NCBI GenBank assembly: GCA_046756445.1
Contig: JBHHWI010000066.1
Coordinates: 1 to 16,370 of the forward strand
Length of the DNA: 16,370 nt
Source: JACZWL01 sp046756445
GTDB lineage: Bacteria > Pseudomonadota > Gammaproteobacteria > Steroidobacterales > Woeseiaceae
Reading direction: 5' to 3'
A model generated the notes under the pieces. It did no database searches. It saw only the letters and a list, made by a program, of their open reading frames with translations, and was not told the origin of the DNA. The position numbers and the translations under genes were made by a program. Positions 7,241-14,330 of the stretch are shown piece by piece; the stretch's first letter is position 1; the number at the start of each line of letters is the position of its first letter.

Positions 7241-8530
7241 ATGAGTCTTTTTGCAGACGCAAGAAAGTTTATTGCCGGAGGCGTGAACTCGCCGGTACGG
7301 GCGTTTGCAGCGGTCGGTGGCGAGCCGGTTTTTTTCAAGAGTGGAAAAGGCGCCTGGCTGGAAACGGAAGACGGCCGCCACATGATCGATTACGTTGGCT
7401 CATGGGGACCAATGATTCTCGGGCACGCCCACGCCGACGTCGTCAAGGCCGTAACCGAAGCTGCTGCATCCGGGCTGAGTTTCGGCGCGCCCACCGTCGC
7501 CGAGACCCGGCTCGCTCAGAAAATCTGTGAACTGATGCCGTCGATAGAACGCATCCGAATGGTGAACTCGGGCACGGAGGCGACGATGAGTGCTATTCGA
7601 CTTGCGCGCGGCTTCACGGATCGTGAAAAGATCATCAAGTTCGAAGGGTGCTATCACGGTCATTCAGATTCCCTGCTGATCAAAGCGGGCTCCGGAGCGC
7701 TGACGCTCGGTGTGCCGAGCTCGCCCGGCGTGCCCACCGGCCTCGCCGGGAACACCATTACGCTCGAATTCAATAATCCGGATGCGGTTGAAGAGGCGTT
7801 CGCGAAACTCGGCGAACAGATCGCCTGCGTCATCGTCGAGCCAATCGCGGGCAACATGAACATGGTGCAGCCCGAGCCTGGTTTCCTGGAAGCACTCAGG
7901 GCATGCTGCGATGAACATGGCGCGGTCCTGATTTTCGACGAGGTGATGACCGGATTCCGGGTAGCCAGGGGCGGTGCTCAGGAGATCTTCGGCGTTCGAC
8001 CCGACCTGACGACGCTGGGAAAAATCGTCGGCGGGGGCATGCCGGCAGCCGCATTCGGCGGGCGCGCCGACATCATGGCGAGCATCGCGCCGGACGGCCC
8101 TGTCTATCAGGCAGGTACGCTTTCCGGTAACCCGCTCGCGATGGCGGCCGGTCTGGCGACCCTCCAGGGAATCGACACACCCGGATTCTATTCTTCTCTC
8201 AGCGAGAATACGCGGAAGCTCGCGAACGGGCTCGCCGAGACTGCAGGCGACGCACGAATACCGTTGTGCGTGGAAGCGACGGGAGGAATGTTCGGCATCG
8301 TATTTTCTGCGGACGGACCGATCAGGCGGTTTGCCCAGGTTGCTGCGGCCGATGTCGACATGTTCCGGCGTTTCTTCCACGGGATGCTCGAAGCCAATGT
8401 ATATCTTGCGCCGTCGGCGTTTGAAGCCGGGTTCGTGTCGAGCGCACACGGCGACGAGGAGATCGGCAAAACGCTGGAAACGGCCGCCAGGGTATTCAGG
8501 TCGCTGATTCCGGACCGTGGACCTCATTGA
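7241..8530 (+). CDS. hemL: Glutamate-1-semialdehyde 2,1-aminomutase
   Basis: A 429-residue pyridoxal-phosphate enzyme that converts glutamate-1-semialdehyde to 5-aminolevulinate, the second step of the C5 route to haem and other tetrapyrroles. Visible blocks: GGVNSPVRAF near the N-terminus, YVGSWGPMILGHAH, RMVNSGTEATMSAIRLARG, KFEGCYHGHSDSLLIKAGSGA, FDEVMTGFRVA with the cofactor-binding Asp, LGKIVGGGMP with the Schiff-base Lys261, and QAGTLSGNPLAMAAG. Length and order match E. coli HemL (about 426). The ATG has a good AGGAG site. It diverges from rubA; its last 35 bases overlap the end of the convergent LON-domain gene. Confidence 0.98.
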   Translation: MSLFADARKFIAGGVNSPVRAFAAVGGEPVFFKSGKGAWLETEDGRHMIDYVGSWGPMILGHAHADVVKAVTEAAASGLSFGAPTVAETRLAQKICELMPSIERIRMVNSGTEATMSAIRLARGFTDREKIIKFEGCYHGHSDSLLIKAGSGALTLGVPSSPGVPTGLAGNTITLEFNNPDAVEEAFAKLGEQIACVIVEPIAGNMNMVQPEPGFLEALRACCDEHGAVLIFDEVMTGFRVARGGAQEIFGVRPDLTTLGKIVGGGMPAAAFGGRADIMASIAPDGPVYQAGTLSGNPLAMAAGLATLQGIDTPGFYSSLSENTRKLANGLAETAGDARIPLCVEATGGMFGIVFSADGPIRRFAQVAAADVDMFRRFFHGMLEANVYLAPSAFEAGFVSSAHGDEEIGKTLETAARVFRSLIPDRGPH

Positions 8531-9083
8531 GCACATCCCGAACCAGGTCAAGACGTGCGAGTGCGTCGTCCGCCTCCAGACAAGACTGTTTTTGTTCCGG
8601 GCTGATAGGCAGAATCTCGGCAAAGCGGTACCCGACCCAGCCCGCGTCGTCGTATTGCCGGTCCAGGGGCTCGTACAGCCGGCCAAGGTCGTCGAGAATG
8701 CCGGCAAGAATATTTGCGAGAGGCCTGTATTCGTCCGGCAGGGAATAGTGGTTTTCGGGTTCCAGGAGCTCGATCTCACCAACGTTCAGGCCGTCCGGCT
8801 GCCGATGTGACGACTTGAGGCGGAAGCGCTGCTCGCCGATCGCCGTGACGCCCAGGAGACCGTCGCTGCCCTGATACCAGTCGATAACTCTCGCAAGCGT
8901 ACCGACTTCGTACAACGTCGCCGGGCCGGTCTCGCTGCCGCTCCTGATCAGGAGAACGCCGAACGGCGCATCTCTTTTCAGGCAGTCGCTGATCATGTCC
9001 AGATAACGGGGCTCGAAAATGCGAAGCGGCAGCGGGCCGCCGGGATAGAGAGCCGTAAGTAATGGAAAGAGAGGCACCTTCAC
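8496..9083 (-). CDS. Stand-alone LON substrate-binding-domain protein
   Basis: A 195-residue protein made essentially of the LON N-terminal domain, without the AAA+ and protease parts of Lon. The start MKVPLFPLLTALYPGGPLPLRIFEPRYLDM is the family signature, followed by FGVLLI, GTLARVIDW and GLLGVTAIGEQRFRL. Such proteins are widespread in proteobacteria, but their function is not settled; substrate or peptide binding is inferred from the domain. The start is GTG at 9083; an inverted repeat (9085-9138) lies directly upstream and may mask the ribosome site. It is third in a minus-strand group after the membrane protein and mpl, 59 bases from mpl. Its 3' end overlaps hemL by 35 bases, tail to tail. 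Confidence 0.9.
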   Translation of the reverse strand: MKVPLFPLLTALYPGGPLPLRIFEPRYLDMISDCLKRDAPFGVLLIRSGSETGPATLYEVGTLARVIDWYQGSDGLLGVTAIGEQRFRLKSSHRQPDGLNVGEIELLEPENHYSLPDEYRPLANILAGILDDLGRLYEPLDRQYDDAGWVGYRFAEILPISPEQKQSCLEADDALARLDLVRDVLNEVHGPESAT

Positions 9084-9084
9084 G

Positions 9085-9138
9085 GGATTCCGGATACCCA
9101 GTTACCGACGAGGTATCTAAAGTATAGGACGGGAATCC
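9085..9138. repeat. Two-part inverted repeat between mpl and the LON-domain gene
   Basis: GGATTCC (9085-9091) is the exact reverse complement of GGAATCC (9132-9138), and inside it GATACC (9093-9098) pairs with GGTATC (9112-9117) around a 13-base loop. On the minus-strand transcript the structure ends one base before the GTG start of the LON-domain gene. A minus-strand TATACT (plus-strand AGTATA, 9121-9126) lies in the internal loop. There is no T-run after it, so it is not a typical intrinsic terminator. Confidence 0.5.
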
Positions 9139-9142
9139 GCGG

Positions 9143-10510
9143 CTAGCGTCTGTTTTGCAGTGCGCCGGTCAGATTCTGACGCGCCGACCCGAAGCCGCCG
9201 TTGCTCATGAAGATGACCTGATCCCCGGGCTGCAGCTCCGCGGCCAGTCCCGCGACCAGTTCGTCGTAGTCCGAGTGCAGGTGCAGCCGGTCGCCGAGCG
9301 GCGACAGACAGTCGTCGAATTCCGCGCCCAGCTCTTTGGGCCTGTACACACAGACCAGGCTTGCGCCGTCGAGAGACGCCGCCAGCGCCTCGTTGTGCAC
9401 ACCCAGTTTCATCGTGTTCGACCTCGGCTCCAGCGCAACGACGATGCGTTGCCCCGGATATCGATTCTTCATTCCGGCGATGGTTCGGCGGATCGCCGTC
9501 GGATGATGCGCAAAATCATCGTATATAGCGATGTCCGCGACCGTCGCAGTTCTTTCCAGGCGCCTCTTGACGCCCTTGAAGCGCGACAACGCTTCTACTG
9601 CCTGTCGAACCGAAACGCCGGCGGATTTCGCGGCGGCGATCGCGGCGACGGCGTTCTCCAGATTGTGGCTGCCACCGAGCTGCCAACTGCCTTCGACTTT
9701 CGCGCCGCCGCCCTCTCCGACCGCCAATTGTCGCTCACCCGGATCGGTAAAGCCGGCAGTCCAGTCTGCATCGTCGCCTGCGATGCTGAATGTTTCCGTC
9801 GGCGACCAGCAACCCATCTCGATCAGGGTTTCGAGATTGCGGTCCGCGCCGTTCAGGATGATCCGGCCGCTGCGCGGAATCGTCCGCAACAACTGATGGA
9901 ATTGCCAGAGTATCGCATCCAGATCCTCGTAGATATCTGCGTGATCGAATTCCAGATTGCCGAGAACCAGCGTCTGCGGACGGTAATGCACGAATTTCGC
10001 TCGCTTGTCGAAGAACGCGGTGTCGTATTCGTCCGCCTCGACGACGAAGTATCCGGCCCCACCGCGACGAGCCGTCGTATCAAAGTTCGCCGGCACGCCG
10101 CCGATCAGGAAGCCCGGCGCGCGGCCCGCCTCCTCGAGGATCCATGCCACCATGCTGGCCATGGTGGTCTTGCCATGGGTACCGGCAAGGGCGATGACGT
10201 GATGACCCGCGAGAACGTGCTCCGACAGCCATTGCGGTCCGGAAGTGTACGGAATACTCCGGTCGAGGACAGCCTCGACCGCGACGTTTCCGCGGCTCAG
10301 CGCGTTGCCGATCACGACACAGTCAGGCGCCGGTTCGAGCTGACCGACGTCATATCCGCCGTGGACCACAATGCCGAGGCGCTTGAGCTGCGTGCTCATC
10401 GGCGGGTAGACACCGATGTCCGCCCCGGAAACCTCGTGACCGGCCGCTTTCGCCAGGGCGGCGATGCCCCCCATGAATGTGCCGCAGATACCCAGAATGT
10501 GAATATGCAT
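9143..10510 (-). CDS. mpl: UDP-N-acetylmuramate:L-alanyl-gamma-D-glutamyl-meso-diaminopimelate ligase
   Basis: Murein peptide ligase of 455 residues, from the Mur ligase family. It recycles cell-wall tripeptide by joining it to UDP-MurNAc in an ATP-dependent reaction in the cytoplasm. The start MHIHILGICGTFMGGIAALA is typical of Mpl and distinguishes it from MurC, which has GxGGxGMxG. The ATP-binding loop AGTHGKTT is at 109-116. Further Mur blocks are VVEADEYDTAFFDKRAKF, LGNLEFDHADIY, HNLENAVAAIAAA, YDDFAHHPTAI and LEPRSNTMKLG. The ATG shares one base with the stop of the upstream membrane-protein gene (TGATG), implying translational coupling. The frame stays open upstream to 11065 but that extension is a shadow of the membrane-protein gene. 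Confidence 0.98.
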   Translation of the reverse strand: MHIHILGICGTFMGGIAALAKAAGHEVSGADIGVYPPMSTQLKRLGIVVHGGYDVGQLEPAPDCVVIGNALSRGNVAVEAVLDRSIPYTSGPQWLSEHVLAGHHVIALAGTHGKTTMASMVAWILEEAGRAPGFLIGGVPANFDTTARRGGAGYFVVEADEYDTAFFDKRAKFVHYRPQTLVLGNLEFDHADIYEDLDAILWQFHQLLRTIPRSGRIILNGADRNLETLIEMGCWSPTETFSIAGDDADWTAGFTDPGERQLAVGEGGGAKVEGSWQLGGSHNLENAVAAIAAAKSAGVSVRQAVEALSRFKGVKRRLERTATVADIAIYDDFAHHPTAIRRTIAGMKNRYPGQRIVVALEPRSNTMKLGVHNEALAASLDGASLVCVYRPKELGAEFDDCLSPLGDRLHLHSDYDELVAGLAAELQPGDQVIFMSNGGFGSARQNLTGALQNRR

Positions 10511-11028
10511 CAGTTGACAACGTCCTCGGGGATTCCGCTGAACATCAGATAAAAACCGAGTTGCAGAATGAATATCACGACCGCGATGGCAATTCCCGTG
10601 AACCAGTGCTGCTGTAGCGACCTGGATATTATGTGGCCTTCCACCAGAATCAGCCAGGGCGTCACGAACCAGGCAATGGCGGCGGCAAGCTCCAGCCCGA
10701 TAAGGGGCCGGGACAACACGAAGATCACGACGAACAGCAATACCATGATTGCCGTGCAGCCGATGATCGCCGTAATGGTCTGGATGGTTCGGCTGACGAA
10801 ACCGGACAGATAGAGGATGCCGACGTACAAGCCGATTTTCACCACCTCGGCGGCAAACTCCACAACCAGGTCTGCGTTGTAATCCGTCTCCACCAGTGCG
10901 TGCAGCATCAGTTGCGCCACGATGATCATGGCCACCGACAATGCGAGAAGAAGTTGAGATCCGGGCAGGTCCTCCGGTCCCTTCCTGAGCAGGATTACCT
11001 CCATAAACGTTTTGAAGATCAGTCGCAC
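10510..11028 (-). CDS. Conserved inner-membrane protein of unknown function, coupled to mpl
   Basis: I do not recognise a characterised family. From GTG 11028 the product has 172 residues. After a short amphipathic start (VRLIFKTFMEVILLRKGPEDLPGSQ) come four or five hydrophobic segments: LLLALSVAMIIVAQLMLHAL, VVKIGLYVGILYLSGFV, a TAIIGCTAIMVLLFVVIFVL stretch, LELAAAIAWFVTPWLILV, and WFTGIAIAVVIFILQLGFYL. The N-terminal RKGPEDLP box looks like a conserved feature. No catalytic motif is visible. Alternative starts are TTG 11061 and ATG 11004; I prefer GTG 11028 because a GGCGGG lies six bases upstream. Its stop overlaps the mpl ATG by one base, so the two are made together, which suggests but does not prove a role in envelope or murein recycling. 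Confidence 0.8.
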   Translation of the reverse strand: MRLIFKTFMEVILLRKGPEDLPGSQLLLALSVAMIIVAQLMLHALVETDYNADLVVEFAAEVVKIGLYVGILYLSGFVSRTIQTITAIIGCTAIMVLLFVVIFVLSRPLIGLELAAAIAWFVTPWLILVEGHIISRSLQQHWFTGIAIAVVIFILQLGFYLMFSGIPEDVVN

Positions 11029-11108
11029 CTGATGCCCGCCGCAATACTCTGCGAAGCACAATCATCGCATGTTAACCTTCCGTGCCGAAGCCCTGACGCG
11101 ATCACGAA

Positions 11109-12194
11109 ATGTCGAAATTACAATTCATCGATCTCGATTCGCCCGACGCGATCAGCACCTTGTTACCCAAAGGCAGGCTTATCGGAGTCGACACGGAATT
11201 CATGCGGGAGAAAACCTTCTACCCGCAACTCTGCCTGGTGCAAATCGCTGCGGACGACGGCGTCTATTGTGCCGACCCGTTGGATGCGGGCGCCATCGAC
11301 ATGTTCTGGCAACAGATGATGCGCTGCAACTGGGTAGTTCATTCCGCCCGTCAGGACATCGAAGTGCTGTTTCATACCTCGAATCTGATGCCCGGTACAC
11401 TCTTCGACACTCAAATCGGGGCCGCTTTGCTGGGATTCGCACCGCAGCTCGGGTATGCAGGCCTCGTCGAAGAGCTGTTTGATGTTCAGCTCGCGAAATC
11501 GCATACCCGAACGGACTGGACACAACGACCACTACCGGCCGCAGCGCTCGAGTACGCCGCCGAAGATGTGCAATTCCTGCTGCCGGCATACGAAGTCTTG
11601 GCGGAACGGCTGGCCGCGAACGGCAGGCTCGCCTGGGCGGAGGAAGACTCCGCAAGTCTGTTGAATCCTGTGCTCTATAAAGGTGACTCCTGTCATGCGG
11701 TCTCCCGACTCAGGGGAGCCCGGAATCTGCGGGGACGTGCCCGCGCTGCCGCCGCCCGGCTCGCAAGCTGGCGTGAGCGCGAAGCCGAGCGTCGCGACCG
11801 ACCGCGCCAGTGGATCATGAAAGATGCCGTGCTGCTCGAAATTGCCTCATCGGGGCCCGAGGATCGGGAAGCGCTCTCCGCGATTCCCGGACTCGCGCCC
11901 CGCACGCTGCGCCGCGCTGCCGATATCCTGCTCAAAACCGTCGCGGCCGCCCGCGACGACGCTGTCGACTATGAGCCGCCCCGAAAACCGGACGAAAAAC
12001 AGAAATCCATCCTGAAAGACATGCAGGCGGCTGTCTCTGCCTGCGCAGACGAGCTCGGAATTGCAGGAGAGATTATTGCTCCGAGAAGGGAGCTTGCCGC
12101 TTCTTTGAATGGCGAACGCGCCTCGCGCGTATTCACCGGTTGGCGAAGAGAACTTATCGGCGAGCAACTGCTGCAGATGCTAGCGCGGCATTGA
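11109..12194 (+). CDS. rnd: Ribonuclease D
   Basis: A 361-residue 3'-5' exoribonuclease that trims tRNA and other stable RNA precursors (E. coli about 375). The DEDDy exonuclease domain is complete: VDTEF with Asp28 and Glu30, HSARQDIEVL with Asp83, and the YAAED motif with Tyr149 and Asp153. WTQRPLP just before it is also conserved. The C-terminal half holds one or two HRDC-like helical regions, including RPRQWIMKDAVLLEIA. The ATG at 11109 gives a normal N-terminus; no strong ribosome site precedes it. It diverges from the membrane-protein/mpl group and its last 41 bases overlap the end of adk on the opposite strand. Confidence 0.97.
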   Translation: MSKLQFIDLDSPDAISTLLPKGRLIGVDTEFMREKTFYPQLCLVQIAADDGVYCADPLDAGAIDMFWQQMMRCNWVVHSARQDIEVLFHTSNLMPGTLFDTQIGAALLGFAPQLGYAGLVEELFDVQLAKSHTRTDWTQRPLPAAALEYAAEDVQFLLPAYEVLAERLAANGRLAWAEEDSASLLNPVLYKGDSCHAVSRLRGARNLRGRARAAAARLASWREREAERRDRPRQWIMKDAVLLEIASSGPEDREALSAIPGLAPRTLRRAADILLKTVAAARDDAVDYEPPRKPDEKQKSILKDMQAAVSACADELGIAGEIIAPRRELAASLNGERASRVFTGWRRELIGEQLLQMLARH

Positions 12195-12816
12195 GGCGGC
12201 CGTATACCTCATCGACACTCCCCGTCGCATCGACGACCTGCAACTTGTCATTCGCTCGATAGAATTCGACCAGGGGTTCGGTTTGTGATCGATAGACCTG
12301 GAGACGGTTGCTTATGGTCTCCTCGATATCATCCTCGCGTTGAATGAGTTCGCCCCCCGCTTCGGTACAGGCGTCCAGCTCTTCCTTCGGTGAAAAATAA
12401 ATATTCAGGAGTTTTCCGGTCAGTGAACAGGTCCGCCTGCCCGTCAGCCGTTTCATCAGGATGTCGGTGTCCACGTCCATCAAAATTGCCGCGTCCAGAG
12501 GCAGCCCCAGTCGATTCAAAAGCGCTTCCAGATCGAGCGCCTGCTTCTCCGTTCTTGGAAAACCATCCAGTATGAATCCGTTCTTTGCGTCGTCCTCGGC
12601 CAGCCTGTCGCTGATGACGCCGAGCATGATGTCGTCGGGCACGAGTTCGCCGGCATCCATGACCTTTTTCGCCTGGAGCCCGAAGTCCGTACCCGCCGAT
12701 ACGGCTGCACGCAATATATCGCCGGTCGATATCTGGGGAATATCCCTCTCGGCCATCAGTTTTTTCGCCTGCGTGCCTTTTCCGGAACCCGGTGCACCCA
12801 ACAATACGATCCGCAT
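12154..12816 (-). CDS. adk: Adenylate kinase
   Basis: A 220-residue adenylate kinase (2 ADP to ATP and AMP), the cytoplasmic balance of adenine nucleotides. The P-loop GAPGSGKGT is at 7-15, followed by ISTGDILRAAV (AMP binding), GFILDGFPRT and the long LID domain (about 122-160). In the LID, Cys130 and Cys150 occupy two of the four positions that bind zinc in Gram-positive enzymes, but the other two are Thr133 and Ala153, so zinc binding is doubtful. The start MRIVLLGAPGSGKGT at 12816 is standard; the longer frame to 12876 is not needed. Its 3' end overlaps rnd by 41 bases. It diverges from pfp, and the pair bears on ATP versus pyrophosphate economy. Confidence 0.98.
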   Translation of the reverse strand: MRIVLLGAPGSGKGTQAKKLMAERDIPQISTGDILRAAVSAGTDFGLQAKKVMDAGELVPDDIMLGVISDRLAEDDAKNGFILDGFPRTEKQALDLEALLNRLGLPLDAAILMDVDTDILMKRLTGRRTCSLTGKLLNIYFSPKEELDACTEAGGELIQREDDIEETISNRLQVYRSQTEPLVEFYRANDKLQVVDATGSVDEVYGRLNAALASAAVARR

Positions 12817-12847
12817 CGTTGATCTCGCTTGTGTTCGCCGGCGGCAT

Positions 12848-12876
12848 ACGCTACCGGCAATGCTATTTCGGGTCAA
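12848..12876 (-). promoter_or_regulatory. Possible sigma-70 promoter for adk
   Basis: On the minus strand TTGACC (12871-12876, five of six -35 bases) and TAGCGT (12848-12853, three of six -10 bases) are 17 bases apart. Transcription would begin near 12841, about 25 bases before the adk ATG. The -10 is weak. On the other strand, TATGCT (12889-12894) is the best -10 candidate for pfp but lacks a good -35. Confidence 0.35.
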
Positions 12877-12932
12877 ACGGCTTTGGGCTATGCTTCGCCT
12901 CGATTCAGGCCTGTCAACAAGGAAAAGACCAG

Positions 12933-14195
12933 ATGCCGAAGATGAATGCCTTTTATGCTCAGTCCGGCGGTGTCACCGCGGTCATCAACGCGACGGCATG
13001 CGCCGTGATCGAAACAGCCCGAAAAAACAGGCACCGGATATCGAATGTCTATGCCGGGCACAATGGCATCATCGGCGCATTGACGGAATGCATGATCGAC
13101 ACGAACAGGGAACGTGCGGCAGTGATTGCTGCGCTACGCCATACTCCGGGCGGCGCCTTCGGCTCGGCAAGATATAAACTGAAGGGAATCGAGGAGAATC
13201 GCGCGCAATACGAGCGGCTGATCGAGGTATTCAAGGCACACAATATCGGTTACTTCTTTTACAACGGCGGCGGCGACTCGATGGACACGGCACACAAAGT
13301 GTCACAGATCAGCAAACGCATGGGATATCCGGTTGCCTGTCTGGGCATTCCGAAGACCGTCGACAACGATCTGCCCGTTACCGATAACTGTCCGGGTTTC
13401 GGCTCCGTCGCAAAGTACGTTGCCGTATCGACCCGCGAAGCCGCGCTCGATGTTCTATCCATGGCCGAAACCTCGACGAAGGTCTTTATCCTCGAGGTGA
13501 TGGGCCGCCACGCCGGCTGGATCGCGGCTGCCGGCGGACTGGCAGGCAGCAAGGCCGGCGATGCACCGCACATCATCCTGTTTCCCGAGATCCCCTTCAG
13601 GAAGGCCGCGTTTCTGAAACGCGTCAAGGAGTGCGTGACCAGGTACGGCTACTGTGTCGTCGTAGTGAGCGAAGGCGCGCGATTTGCAAACGGCAGATTC
13701 CTCGCGGAAGCCGGCACCCGGGACGCTTTCGGTCATGCGCAGCTCGGTGGCGTCGCGCCCGTAGTCGCCGACATGATCCGGGAGAAACTCGGATTCAAGT
13801 ACCACTACGCCGTTGCCGATTATCTGCAGCGCTCGGCGCGGCATATCGCATCCGCCGTCGACGTCAAACAGGCTTACGCGGTTGGCGAGGCCGCGGTCAG
13901 GCTGGCGTTGGCCGGAAAGTCCGCCGTAATGCCCGTCATCAAACGGGTCTCCGATGAGCCGTACCGCTGGCGAATCGACGAGGCTCCCCTGTCACGCATC
14001 GCGAACAAGGAGAAGATGGTGCCGCGGCGATACATCGGCGCAGACGGCTTCTCGATCACGCCAGCCTGCCGCCGCTATCTCGCGCCATTGATTCGGGGCG
14101 AGGATTATCCGCCGTATATCAATGGATTACCGAGGTATGTCAGCCTGGAAAATGTCAGGGTCGCGAAAAAGCTGAACACCGGATTTGTGGTATGA
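12933..14195 (+). CDS. pfp: Pyrophosphate-dependent 6-phosphofructokinase
   Basis: A 420-residue phosphofructokinase that interconverts fructose-6-phosphate and fructose-1,6-bisphosphate with pyrophosphate/phosphate, so it works in both glycolysis and gluconeogenesis or the ribulose cycles. Pyrophosphate specificity is read from two sites: NGGGDSMDTA, where Asp115 aligns with the Gly104 that ATP enzymes carry, and IPKTVDNDLP, where Lys141 precedes the catalytic TVDND (Asp144). MGRHAGWIAAAGG and the SEGARF block are also typical. The sequence resembles enzymes of methanotrophs and other gammaproteobacteria. The ATG at 12933 has an AAGGA site nine bases upstream; ATG 12942 is a possible alternative. 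The frame is open back to 12792 but that part overlaps adk. hppA, which restores or uses pyrophosphate, follows 135 bases downstream. Confidence 0.95.
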   Translation: MPKMNAFYAQSGGVTAVINATACAVIETARKNRHRISNVYAGHNGIIGALTECMIDTNRERAAVIAALRHTPGGAFGSARYKLKGIEENRAQYERLIEVFKAHNIGYFFYNGGGDSMDTAHKVSQISKRMGYPVACLGIPKTVDNDLPVTDNCPGFGSVAKYVAVSTREAALDVLSMAETSTKVFILEVMGRHAGWIAAAGGLAGSKAGDAPHIILFPEIPFRKAAFLKRVKECVTRYGYCVVVVSEGARFANGRFLAEAGTRDAFGHAQLGGVAPVVADMIREKLGFKYHYAVADYLQRSARHIASAVDVKQAYAVGEAAVRLALAGKSAVMPVIKRVSDEPYRWRIDEAPLSRIANKEKMVPRRYIGADGFSITPACRRYLAPLIRGEDYPPYINGLPRYVSLENVRVAKKLNTGFVV

Positions 14196-14196
14196 T
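14188..14196 (+). promoter_or_regulatory. Extended -10 promoter candidate for hppA
   Basis: TGGTATGAT is a TGn-extended -10 with five of six consensus bases, and it overlaps the pfp stop codon (14193-14195). No -35 is evident, which extended -10 promoters tolerate. Transcription would begin near 14203 and give hppA its own leader of about 130 bases. Confidence 0.45.
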
Positions 14197-14198
14197 GC

Positions 14199-14304
14199 GC
14201 CGCCTGCCGCAGGAAGCCCCTGAAGAGGGATAGGGAGTCGTGGCGGCATCTGCTTGATATCACACATTGTTTTTTATTGCCCCGAGGCTCGCGCGCGCCG
14301 GGGC
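14199..14304 (+). promoter_or_regulatory. Structured leader upstream of hppA
   Basis: The pfp-hppA gap contains two possible stem systems. GCCGCC (14199-14204) can pair with GGCGGC (14242-14247), enclosing a CCCT/AGGG hairpin with a GAAG loop. A strong GC hairpin joins GCCCCG (14279-14284) to CGGGGC (14299-14304), extendable through GGC/GCC in the loop. A T-run (14270-14275) precedes rather than follows the second hairpin, so it is not a plus-strand intrinsic terminator. It resembles no riboswitch core I know; mRNA stabilisation or translational control are possibilities. Confidence 0.4.
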
Positions 14305-14330
14305 CATTCATATGATCGGGAGACTGGCTG

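Noticed and set aside
9155..10552. A 465-codon open frame opposite mpl
   Set aside because: Same explanation: shadow of a strongly supported gene in GC-rich DNA.
10511..11065. N-terminal extension of mpl to 640 residues
   Set aside because: Mpl proteins start at MHIHILGICG; the extension lacks any domain and overlaps the membrane-protein gene in another frame.
12792..12932. Longer pfp product starting within adk
   Set aside because: Those 47 codons overlap adk and its leader; the ATG at 12933 has a ribosome site and gives the family N-terminus.
14279..14304. Rho-independent terminator after pfp
   Set aside because: The GC hairpin is preceded, not followed, by the T-run on the plus strand, and on the minus strand it is followed by A-rich sequence.
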